NCBI GenBank assembly: GCA_035544635.1
Contig: DATKDQ010000229.1
Location: forward strand, 1 to 20,307
From: DATAFT01 sp035544635
Lineage (GTDB): Bacteria > Acidobacteriota > Thermoanaerobaculia > Multivoradales > Multivoraceae
Direction: 5' to 3'
DNA length: 20,307 nucleotides
A program made the translations under genes and the position numbers. The notes below the pieces were generated by a model, which was given only the letters and a program-made list of their open reading frames with translations, ran no database searches and had not been told where the DNA came from. Below are positions 1 through 6,337 of the stretch, piece after piece. Within the stretch, counting starts at the first letter, position 1. Each line of letters opens with the position of its first letter.

Positions 1-1
1 G

Positions 2-724
2 CTCAACGCCGGCCTCGCCGAGCACACCTTCGCGGCGACCCGCTACTGCTTCTCGGCGGCGGCGCCGCTGCCGCAGGAGATCGCGCGAACCTGGGAGGAG
101 CGCTTCGGCCACAAGATCTGGGAAGGCTACGGTCTCACCGAGACCTCTCCCTTCGCGAGCTACAACCACGAGCGCCGCCACAAGCTCGGCTCGATCGGCG
201 AGCCGATCGAGGGCGTCGAGATGAAGATCGTCGCCGAGGACGGGAGCGATGCCGCGGACGGGGTGTGGGGCGAGATCGTGATCCGCGGTCCCAACGTCAT
301 GCTCGGGTACTGGAACCGGTCCGACGACACCGCCAAAGCCCTCGCCGGCGGGTGGTTCCACTCGGGCGACATCGGTGTGCGCGACGACGAGGGCTACTTC
401 GCTATCTGCGACCGCCTCAAGGACATGATCATCACTTCCGGTTTCAACGTCTACCCGGCCGAGGTGGAGAACGTGCTGTACGGCCATCCCGCGGTGGGCG
501 AGGCCGCGGTGTACGGGGCGCCCGACCCGGTGCGCGGCGAGCAGGTGAAGGCGAGCGTGGTGGTGCGCGAAGGTAGGAGCGTGTCGGGCGACGAGCTGGT
601 CGAGTTCTGCCGCTCGCGGCTCGCCGGTTACAAAGCTCCGCGCTCGATCGACCTGGTCGCGCAGATCCCCAAGAGCCCGACCGGCAAAGTCCTCAAGCGC
701 GTGCTGCGCGGCGATCCAGGGTAG
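2..724 (+). CDS. Acyl-CoA synthetase (AMP-forming), C-terminal part
   Basis: This is the 3' end of a gene whose start lies before the window; 240 codons are visible. The family activates a carboxylic (usually fatty) acid with ATP to an acyl-adenylate and transfers it to CoA. Seen in the sequence: the YGLTETSP adenylate-binding motif at visible residues 43-50, the GYWNR stretch, the GWFHSGDIG motif, the hinge region DRLKDMIITSGFNVYP, and the C-terminal PKSPTGKVLKR carrying the catalytic lysine. The subdomain is complete, so this is a working C-terminus and not a fragment. The substrate cannot be read from this part: long-chain fatty acid, malonate and other acids are all possible. The next gene, a metal transporter, is 134 bases downstream and shows no obvious functional link. 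Confidence 0.92.
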   Translation, partial: LNAGLAEHTFAATRYCFSAAAPLPQEIARTWEERFGHKIWEGYGLTETSPFASYNHERRHKLGSIGEPIEGVEMKIVAEDGSDAADGVWGEIVIRGPNVMLGYWNRSDDTAKALAGGWFHSGDIGVRDDEGYFAICDRLKDMIITSGFNVYPAEVENVLYGHPAVGEAAVYGAPDPVRGEQVKASVVVREGRSVSGDELVEFCRSRLAGYKAPRSIDLVAQIPKSPTGKVLKRVLRGDPG

Positions 725-858
725 CGGAGCCAGTGCGCCGTCTGCGAAGGGTCCTCACGCGAGCACGCTGAGCTCGGACGCGAACGCCCGGCGCAGCTTG
801 CTCATGCCGAGCAGGGCTCGGGTCTTTACGGGACGTCCTGCAGGGGAGGGAGAGGGAA
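725..858. other. Intergenic region before the ZIP gene
   Basis: This 134-base gap lies between the acyl-CoA synthetase stop and the ZIP transporter start. No convincing promoter or U-tract terminator is seen. Its last 18 bases hold a purine-rich Shine-Dalgarno tract (GGAGGGAGAGGGA, about 845-857) that fixes the GTG start at 859. Confidence 0.5.
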
Positions 859-1608
859 GTGCCCGACGCGCTGTGGTGGATCGTGGGATCGGGGATGGCG
901 ATGATCGCGCTGTCCGCGGTCGGAGCGGTCGCTCTCCTGCTCGACGACGCCGCGCTGCGCCGTCTCGTCCTGCCGCTGGTCGCCCTGGCCGCGGGGTCCC
1001 TTCTCGGCGGTGCCCTGTTCCACATGCTCCCCGCGGCCGTCGAGGCCATGGGCAACGGCACCGCTCTGTGGGTGTGGGTGACGGCGGGGTTCGTGGCGTT
1101 CTTCTGCTTCGAGCAGTTTCTCCACTACCACCACTGCCATGGTCCGAGCCACGATCATCGTCGCCCGTTCGGACACCTGATCCTGTTCGCCGGCGCCCTG
1201 CATGACTTCGTCGAAGGCCTCGCCGTCGGGGGAGCCTTCCTCATCGACATCCGGCTCGGAGTGACCGCCTGGCTAGCGGCAGCGGCCCACGAGATCCCGC
1301 AGGAGCTCGGCGACTTCGGAGCCCTGGTCCATGCCGGCTGGAGCCGCGGCAGCGCTCTCCTCTTCAACGCCCTCTCGGCAGGTGGCTTCCTGGCCGGCGG
1401 CCTGGTCGCCTACGCCATCTCGACCCGGGTCGGAGTGGCGTTTCTGGTCCCGTTCGCCGCCGGCAACTTCCTCTACATCGCAGCGGCAGACCTGGTGCCC
1501 GAGATCAACCGTCACGAGGACTGGACGGTCAATGTCGTTCATTTTCTGTCTCTGAGCGTGGGTCTCCTCGCCCTGTTGAGTGTCAAATTGGCACTGGATC
1601 CTTCCTGA
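859..1608 (+). CDS. ZIP family (LIV-1-like) divalent metal transporter
   Basis: Inner-membrane transporter of about 249 residues with roughly eight hydrophobic segments, likely moving Zn(II), Fe(II) or Mn(II) into the cytoplasm. Diagnostic motifs are LHDFVEGLAVG in the predicted fourth helix and HEIPQELGDF in the fifth. The latter is the HExPHExGD signature of the LIV-1 subfamily with Gln in place of the second His. A His-rich loop (HYHHCHGPSHDH) sits before helix 4, where these carriers bind metal on the cytoplasmic side. The fourth-helix motif has HD where HN is usual, which may alter metal choice. The start is GTG at 859 because a strong purine Shine-Dalgarno lies just upstream. It looks like a single-gene unit: a hairpin follows the stop codon, and the carD promoter comes next. 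The metal cannot be decided from sequence. Confidence 0.9.
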   Translation: MPDALWWIVGSGMAMIALSAVGAVALLLDDAALRRLVLPLVALAAGSLLGGALFHMLPAAVEAMGNGTALWVWVTAGFVAFFCFEQFLHYHHCHGPSHDHRRPFGHLILFAGALHDFVEGLAVGGAFLIDIRLGVTAWLAAAAHEIPQELGDFGALVHAGWSRGSALLFNALSAGGFLAGGLVAYAISTRVGVAFLVPFAAGNFLYIAAADLVPEINRHEDWTVNVVHFLSLSVGLLALLSVKLALDPS

Positions 1609-1646
1609 GCCGAGTACGAGAATTCGGCTCCAGAATTCCGTTCTGG
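1607..1646 (+). terminator. Two adjacent hairpins after the ZIP stop codon
   Basis: GAGCCGAGT (1607-1615) pairs with ATTCGGCTC (1622-1630) with one G-U, leaving a 6-nt loop. Immediately after, CCAGAA (1630-1635) pairs with TTCTGG (1641-1646) around a 5-nt loop. There is no clear U-tract, so intrinsic termination is only a guess. The second hairpin ends 12 bases before the carD -35 box and could instead be an operator. Confidence 0.4.
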
Positions 1647-1658
1647 TCAATCCGGCCC

Positions 1659-1688
1659 TTGACGCGGACCCCCTCCGGGACCTATAAT
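1659..1688 (+). promoter_or_regulatory. Strong sigma70-type promoter of carD
   Basis: TTGACG at 1659-1664 and a perfect TATAAT at 1683-1688 are separated by 18 bases. Transcription should start near 1695, giving a leader of about 59 nt before the GTG at 1754. This is the best promoter in the window and strikingly AT-rich for its surroundings. Confidence 0.87.
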
Positions 1689-1694
1689 GCAGTC

Positions 1695-1721
1695 GTAAGT
1701 TGATGCTTTCCAATAGCTTAC
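1695..1721 (+). promoter_or_regulatory. 5'-terminal stem-loop of the carD leader
   Basis: GTAAGTTG (1695-1702) can pair with TAGCTTAC (1714-1721) using two G-U pairs, around an 11-nt loop. The stem begins at the predicted first transcribed base, so the mRNA would start with a hairpin. It is followed by a pyrimidine-rich stretch (1721-1739) and the Shine-Dalgarno GGAAAGGA (1741-1748). Such 5' hairpins usually protect mRNA from decay; a role here is inferred. Confidence 0.45.
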
Positions 1722-1753
1722 TTTCTTCTACTCTCACTCGGGAAAGGACAGCA

Positions 1754-2284
1754 GTGGCATTCAAGATCGGCCAGAAGATCGTGTATCCGAATCATGGCGT
1801 CGGAGTCGTGGAGAAGATCGAAGATGGGGCAATCGCCGGGATCAGGCAAACCTTCTATCACCTGCGTCTCCTAACCAACGATTCGAAGGTCATGGTCCCG
1901 GTCGAGAACTTGGATCTCGTCGGACTGCGCAGTCTGTGCGCGAAATCCGAGATCCGAGAGCTCTTCAAGGTGCTTGAGAACGGCGACATCGACACCTACA
2001 AGGACTGGAAGGGCCGCTACAAGCAGAACCTCGACAAGATGAAGACCGGTCGCCTGAGCGACGTCGCCGAGGTGTTGAAGAACCTGCGCCTGGTGAGTCA
2101 AAAGAAGAGCCTCTCGTTCCGCGAGAAAAAGATGTACGAGCGGGCCAAGCAGTTCATCCTCAGCGAGGTGGCCCACGTCCAGGAGATCAGCTCGAAGGAA
2201 GCCGAGAAGAGAGTGGAGAAGGCGCTCGAGTCGAGTCTCGCGAAACGAGTGCGCGCCGCCGAGGCCACCGCCTCGGTGGGTTAG
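1754..2284 (+). CDS. carD: CarD family transcriptional regulator
   Basis: CarD-type proteins bind the RNA polymerase beta subunit through an N-terminal Tudor-like domain and stabilise the open complex through a helical DNA-binding C-terminal domain. The 176-residue product begins AFKIGQKIVYPNHGVGVVEKI, the typical start of the polymerase-interacting domain (about residues 1-60). It continues into a basic helical region with the conserved pattern SFREKKMYERAKQFILSE at about residues 117-134. The length matches the stand-alone CarD family. GTG at 1754 is preferred over the in-frame TTG/ATG at 1700/1703: GGAAAGGA sits 5 bases before it, the extra 18 residues are unlike CarD, and homologs begin at this point. 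The gene is monocistronic by appearance, with its own strong promoter and hairpins downstream, as expected for an abundant global regulator. Confidence 0.93.
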   Translation: MAFKIGQKIVYPNHGVGVVEKIEDGAIAGIRQTFYHLRLLTNDSKVMVPVENLDLVGLRSLCAKSEIRELFKVLENGDIDTYKDWKGRYKQNLDKMKTGRLSDVAEVLKNLRLVSQKKSLSFREKKMYERAKQFILSEVAHVQEISSKEAEKRVEKALESSLAKRVRAAEATASVG

Positions 2285-2320
2285 TGCGCAACGACCGCAC
2301 ACCCGATAGGCCGAGGATCT

Positions 2321-2338
2321 GCCGACGAGCACGTCGGC
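2321..2338 (+). terminator. Hairpin downstream of carD
   Basis: GCCGACG (2321-2327) and CGTCGGC (2332-2338) form a perfect 7-bp stem with a 4-nt loop, 37 bases after the carD stop. No U-tract follows. A second 6-bp hairpin (GGTCCG/CGGACC, 2386-2401) lies before the next gene. Both may be terminator-like or simply structural; the rest of 2285-2430 shows nothing else. Confidence 0.4.
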
Positions 2339-2430
2339 GACGACGACCCAGGGGAATCGCTGCGACGCGGAGCGGCACCGTAGAGGGTCCGGCGGCGGAC
2401 CGCTAACCGCGATCTGGCGCCCCGCGTTCC

Positions 2431-2775
2431 ATGACCAGGCTCGTCGTCCTCGTCTTACTCGCCTGGCTGCTCTGGCTCGCGCTGCGACGCGCGCGTTCGC
2501 TCTTCCTGTCATCGCCGCGGGGACGGGAGGCGCGCACGCTGTGGCGCCTGCTGCGGCAGCTCCTCGGCGCGGGGCCCGGCAGGGCCGCGACGCGCCCGGA
2601 CTCCTCCTGGTCGACGCCAGCGGGCGCCGCGCCACCCGGCTCGCAGCGTCGCCCCACTCACCTCGTCCGCTGCAGTGGCTGCGGCACTCACGTGCCCGAG
2701 AACACGGCGCGCCGCGGCGCCGGGGCGCTCGTCTTCTGCTCCGAGGAGTGCGAGCGCAGAGCGGCCGGTCCGTGA
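2431..2775 (+). CDS. Small membrane-anchored zinc-ribbon protein (PP0621-like)
   Basis: A 114-residue protein of unknown function. Residues 4-18 are a short hydrophobic N-terminal helix followed by an arginine-rich patch, so the rest probably faces the cytoplasm. A Pro/Ala/Arg-rich linker leads to a C-terminal Cys cluster: C81-x2-C84, then C103-x3-C107 within CSEEC. This is a treble-clef/zinc-ribbon-like metal site. The layout (N-terminal helix, linker, RCxxCG...P...FCSxEC) resembles the short PP0621 family of proteobacteria. No Shine-Dalgarno is clear before the ATG, so the start is less certain than the reading frame. Its stop codon overlaps the GTG of priA (GTGA), so the two are probably translated together. 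The pairing with a DNA-restart helicase gives no proven function. Confidence 0.75.
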   Translation: MTRLVVLVLLAWLLWLALRRARSLFLSSPRGREARTLWRLLRQLLGAGPGRAATRPDSSWSTPAGAAPPGSQRRPTHLVRCSGCGTHVPENTARRGAGALVFCSEECERRAAGP

Positions 2776-5315
2776 AGTCTCAGCCGCCGACTCCCCTGGG
2801 CCAGCCCCTCACGACCTCGATGGGCGAGGTCGAGCCCGCCGTGGCTGCGGACGCCGGTGACGTCGCCGAGGTCGCCGTCCCGCTTCCGCTCCACCACACC
2901 CTCCACTACCGCGTTCCCGCGGCCCTGCGAGCCGTGGCACTGCCGGGCTCGAGAGTGCGCGTTCGCGTGGGCCGCCGGCGGCTGGTCGGAATCGTGGTGG
3001 CCGTCCATGACCGGCCGCCGGAAGGCATCGAGCTGCGCGACGTCGACGAGATGCTCGATCTGCACCCGGTCCTCCCCGCCGAGCTGCTTCGGCTGGGGAG
3101 CTTCGTCGCCGAGTACTACATGGCCCCGATCGGGGAGACCCTGCGCGGGTTGGTTCCGTCGCGCCTGCCCTCGTGGGGCGCAACGCGCGTGCGTCTCACC
3201 CGGCGCGGAGCCTTCCTCGAGAGTGCGACCGAGCTCGAACGAGAGGTCGTCGACGCACTTCTCACCACCGGCGAGACGACGCTCGCCGACCTGCGCGCTC
3301 GGGTGCGCGGCGACGGCTTCGCCGCCGCGCTCGACGCTCTCGAGCGCGGCGGCTTCGTCGCACTGTCCGGCGGCGAGCGGAGGCCCAGCGGTGAGCGCGG
3401 ATCCGGCGGCTCCGGGGCCCGCTATCGAGCCGCCGTGGAGCTCCCCGCGGGTGAGCTCGAGACTCAGCTCGCGGCCGCCGGCCGATCGGTCCAGGGGCGA
3501 GCCGTCGTCGAGTACCTCGCGGCGCTCGGCCGGCCCGCCACGGTGACGGAGCTCACGTCGGCGCTCGGGTCCGGAGCAGGCGTCATACGCCGCCTGGTGC
3601 AGCGTGGGGTGCTGCGCACCTTCACACAGATCGAACGGCTGTCTCTCGACCGCCACCTGCTGAGCACGCAGCCGTCTCCGGTCCGCGAGTTGGTCGCCGA
3701 GCAGTCGGCCGCTCTCGAGTCGATCGAAGCGGCGATCGCGAGCGGCGGCTATCGCGCCTTCCTCCTTCACGGCGTCACCGGCTCCGGCAAGACGGAGGTC
3801 TACCTGCGCGCGGTGGAGCGCGCGCTCGCCGCAGGGCGCTCCGCGATCCTCCTGGTGCCGGAGATCTCCATGGTGCCGGCGCTCGCGGCCGAGGCCCGCC
3901 GCCGCTTCGGCGAGCGCCTCGCGATCCTCCACTCGGCGCTCGGCGAGGGCGAGCGCGCGCAGGAGTGGGAGCGAGCCCGATCGGGACGCGCCCAGGTCGT
4001 GCTCGGCCCGCGATCGGCGGTGCTCGCTCCGGTCGAGCGCCTTGGAATCGTGGTCGTCGACGAGGAGCACGACGCTGCGTTCAAGCAGGAGAAGGCCCCA
4101 CGCTACCATGCGCGCGACGTCGCTCTCCTGCGCGCACGCGATGCCGGAGCGGTCGCGGTGCTGGTCTCCGCGACCCCGAGCTTCGAGAGCCGTCGCAACG
4201 CGGCCACCGGCAAGCTGGTCGCGTGCCGCCTCGGGCAGCGGGTGGGCGGGGGCCGCCTGCCCGACGGCATCCTGGTCGATCTGCGCGACGAGAAGGGCGC
4301 CGCCCGCAAGCCGGGCGAGGTTCACCTCTCCGCGCGCCTGCTCGAGGAGATGCGGAGCGCGCTCGATGGCGGCGAGCAGGTCATCCTGCTGCGCAACCGG
4401 CGCGGCTACGCCCCGGTCCTCCTGTGCCGTGCCTGCGGCGACAAGCTGGCGTGCGACGACTGTGGCCTGCCGCGCACGCTGCACCGCCGGGATCGCCGCC
4501 TGGTCTGTCACTACTGCGGCTCGGCGCGCCCGATCCCGGCCACCTGCCCGCGCTGCGGCGCCGCCGCGCACGAGCCGATCGGAGCGGGCACCGAACGGGT
4601 GGAGGAGCGGGTCGTGGAGATCTTCCCCGGCGTCGGCGTCGACGTGCTCGACCGCGACGCCGCGCGGCGCATCGGCGGCGCCGCCGCCGTGCTCGAGCGC
4701 TTCGCCGCCGGTAGCACGCGCATCCTGGTCGGCACCCAGATGGTCGCGAAGGGGCATCACTTCCCGAACGTCGGTCTCACCGCGGTCCTCGCCGCCGACA
4801 GCTATCTGGGCTTCCCCGACTTCCGCGCGGTCGAGCGGACCTACTCGATGCTCACGCAGCTCGCCGGGCGCGCCGGCCGCGGCGGGCGGCCGGGGCGCGA
4901 GAGCCCGGGCCGGGTCGTGATCCAGACCTACTTCCCGGACCACTATGCGATCCGCGCCGCCCTGGCTCACGACGACGAGGCGTTCGCCGCCGAGGAGATG
5001 CGCTTCCGCCGCGTCTTCCACTATCCGCCGTTCACGCGCCTGGTCCAGCTCGTCGTGCGCGGGCGCGACCGCGCCCTGACCGAGCGCCGCTCGGTCGAGC
5101 TCTCGACGCGCCTGCTCGCCCATCCTCTGGCGGCCGGCACTCGGCTCTCGGGCCCGGCGCCAGCACCGCTCGAGCGATTACAGGGGCAGTGGCGATACCA
5201 GCTTCTGCTGCGCCACGTCTCGGGGTCCCGGCTGCGCCGCCTGGTCGCCGAGACCGTGCCCCAAGGCGACCGCGACGACGTCGTGGTCGACGTCGATCCG
5301 CAGGATCTCTTCTGA
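2772..5315 (+). CDS. priA: Primosomal protein N' (replication restart helicase PriA)
   Basis: PriA recognises stalled forks and D-loops, unwinds the lagging strand 3'-5' and reloads the replicative helicase. The 847-residue product has an N-terminal 3'-DNA-end-binding domain (opening VAVPLPLHHTLHYRVP), a linker winged-helix region, and a superfamily 2 helicase core. The core carries Walker A GVTGSGKT (334-341) and the DEEH box (430-433). Eight cysteines at 552, 555, 561, 564, 579, 582, 592 and 595 form the two PriA-specific zinc sites with exactly the spacing of the E. coli enzyme. Start choice: GTG at 2772 forms a 4-nt overlap with the preceding stop; ATG at 2820 is the alternative. The longer in-frame extension back to 2541 is rejected because it shadows the upstream gene. 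It is about 100 residues longer than E. coli PriA, mostly in the region before the helicase core. Confidence 0.96.
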   Translation: MKSQPPTPLGQPLTTSMGEVEPAVAADAGDVAEVAVPLPLHHTLHYRVPAALRAVALPGSRVRVRVGRRRLVGIVVAVHDRPPEGIELRDVDEMLDLHPVLPAELLRLGSFVAEYYMAPIGETLRGLVPSRLPSWGATRVRLTRRGAFLESATELEREVVDALLTTGETTLADLRARVRGDGFAAALDALERGGFVALSGGERRPSGERGSGGSGARYRAAVELPAGELETQLAAAGRSVQGRAVVEYLAALGRPATVTELTSALGSGAGVIRRLVQRGVLRTFTQIERLSLDRHLLSTQPSPVRELVAEQSAALESIEAAIASGGYRAFLLHGVTGSGKTEVYLRAVERALAAGRSAILLVPEISMVPALAAEARRRFGERLAILHSALGEGERAQEWERARSGRAQVVLGPRSAVLAPVERLGIVVVDEEHDAAFKQEKAPRYHARDVALLRARDAGAVAVLVSATPSFESRRNAATGKLVACRLGQRVGGGRLPDGILVDLRDEKGAARKPGEVHLSARLLEEMRSALDGGEQVILLRNRRGYAPVLLCRACGDKLACDDCGLPRTLHRRDRRLVCHYCGSARPIPATCPRCGAAAHEPIGAGTERVEERVVEIFPGVGVDVLDRDAARRIGGAAAVLERFAAGSTRILVGTQMVAKGHHFPNVGLTAVLAADSYLGFPDFRAVERTYSMLTQLAGRAGRGGRPGRESPGRVVIQTYFPDHYAIRAALAHDDEAFAAEEMRFRRVFHYPPFTRLVQLVVRGRDRALTERRSVELSTRLLAHPLAAGTRLSGPAPAPLERLQGQWRYQLLLRHVSGSRLRRLVAETVPQGDRDDVVVDVDPQDLF

Positions 5316-5334
5316 CGGTCGACCGCCCCCTCAT

Positions 5335-5364
5335 TTGACGGGTCTCGACCCCGGCTGTTAACTT
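5335..5364 (+). promoter_or_regulatory. Candidate promoter of accA, leaderless geometry
   Basis: TTGACG (5335-5340), then 18 bases, then TAACTT (5359-5364), a weak TANNNT-type -10. The -35 box and spacer equal those of the carD promoter. Six bases separate the -10 from the accA GTG at 5371, so transcription would begin at the start codon itself. Confidence 0.45.
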
Positions 5365-5370
5365 GCCGCG

Positions 5371-6330
5371 GTGCCGGCACCGGGACAGGAAGAGCTCTTC
5401 GAGGAGCCGATCGAGACGCTCCGCCGACGGATCGAGGAGCTCGAGAGCTTTCCGGAAGGGAGCCCCTCACGCCGCGAGCTCGAATCGCTGCGCCGGGAGC
5501 TGAAACGCACCTCCTCGGACGTGTTTCGCCGCCTCGACGCCTGGCAGCGCACTCAGGTGGCTCGTCATCTCGGCCGTCCCTACACGCTCGACTTCGTTCG
5601 CGGCATGATGTCCGACTGGGTCGAGCTCCACGGCGACCGTGCATTCGGCGACGACCCGGCGATGGTGGCCGGCTTCGCCACCTTTCGCGGCCGCACCGTC
5701 GCGGTGGTCGGCCACGAGAAGGGGCGCGGCACCACCGAGCGCATCCGCCGCAACTTCGGCCAGGCGCACCCGGAAGGCCATCGCAAGGCGCTGCGCGTGA
5801 TGAAGCTCGCCGCGCGCTTCGGCAGACCGGTGGTCTCGCTCATCGACACCCCGGGCGCCTACCCGGGAACCGGCGCCGAAGAGCGCGGTCAGGCGGAGTC
5901 GATCGCGTCGAACCTGATCGAGATGGCGGCGCTGCCGGTGCCCATCGTCGCGGTGATCACCGGCGAGGGGTGGAGCGGGGGAGCGCTCGCGATCGGCGTT
6001 GCCGACCGCGTGCTGATGCTCGAGCACGCGGTCCATTCGGTGATCACCCCGGAGGGCTGCGCCGCCATCCTCTGGCGGGATCAGGAGCGCAAGGCCGAGG
6101 CCGCGGAGGCGCTCAAGATCACCGCGCCCGACCTGCTGCGGCTGGGCGTCGTCGACGAGATCATCCCGGAGCCTCCCGGCGGCGCCCAGGCCGACCACGA
6201 GGAGACGTTCCGAGCGGTGGGCGATCGCCTCGACGGGCAGTTGCGCAAGCTCGAGCGGCGCTCGGCCGAGGATCTGGTGCGCGCCCGCTACGATCGTTTC
6301 CGCGTCTTCGGCGCGTTCGAGGAGAGGTAG
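5371..6330 (+). CDS. accA: Acetyl-CoA carboxylase carboxyltransferase subunit alpha
   Basis: AccA pairs with AccD to move the carboxyl group from biotin on AccB to acetyl-CoA, making malonyl-CoA for fatty-acid synthesis. The 319-residue length equals that of E. coli AccA. Visible family blocks: an N-terminal helix (EELFEEPIETLRRRIEELE), ELHGDRAFGDDPAMVAG, GHEKGRGTTERIRRNFG, LIDTPGAYPGTGAEERGQ, and SVITPEGCAAILW. One oddity is GEGWSGGALA at 198-207, where the family normally has GEGGSGGALA, so a tryptophan sits beside the oxyanion-forming glycines. The GTG at 5371 has no Shine-Dalgarno and no other in-frame start exists near it; a promoter-like -10 lies 6 bases upstream, so the mRNA may be leaderless. 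accD is not in the window, as is common. recJ follows directly. Confidence 0.96.
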   Translation: MPAPGQEELFEEPIETLRRRIEELESFPEGSPSRRELESLRRELKRTSSDVFRRLDAWQRTQVARHLGRPYTLDFVRGMMSDWVELHGDRAFGDDPAMVAGFATFRGRTVAVVGHEKGRGTTERIRRNFGQAHPEGHRKALRVMKLAARFGRPVVSLIDTPGAYPGTGAEERGQAESIASNLIEMAALPVPIVAVITGEGWSGGALAIGVADRVLMLEHAVHSVITPEGCAAILWRDQERKAEAAEALKITAPDLLRLGVVDEIIPEPPGGAQADHEETFRAVGDRLDGQLRKLERRSAEDLVRARYDRFRVFGAFEER

Positions 6331-6337
6331 TCAGATC
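6320..6337 (+). promoter_or_regulatory. Shine-Dalgarno and ATC start of recJ
   Basis: AGGAGAGG (6320-6327) lies inside the end of accA, 7 bases before an ATC codon at 6335. From the in-frame stop at 6041 to 6520 there is no ATG, GTG or TTG in the recJ frame, so this site best explains the family-length RecJ N-terminus. Confidence 0.6.

Noticed and set aside
1589..1606. TTGGCAC resembling a sigma54 -24 element
   Set aside because: The -12 GC does not occur at the required spacing, and the sequence is inside the ZIP coding region.
1700..1753. Upstream TTG/ATG starts for carD
   Set aside because: The added residues are unlike CarD, and a Shine-Dalgarno is placed correctly for GTG 1754 only.
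2688..5123. 811-residue open frame on the - strand opposite priA
   Set aside because: Antisense shadow typical of GC-rich DNA; priA motifs in the + frame are unambiguous.
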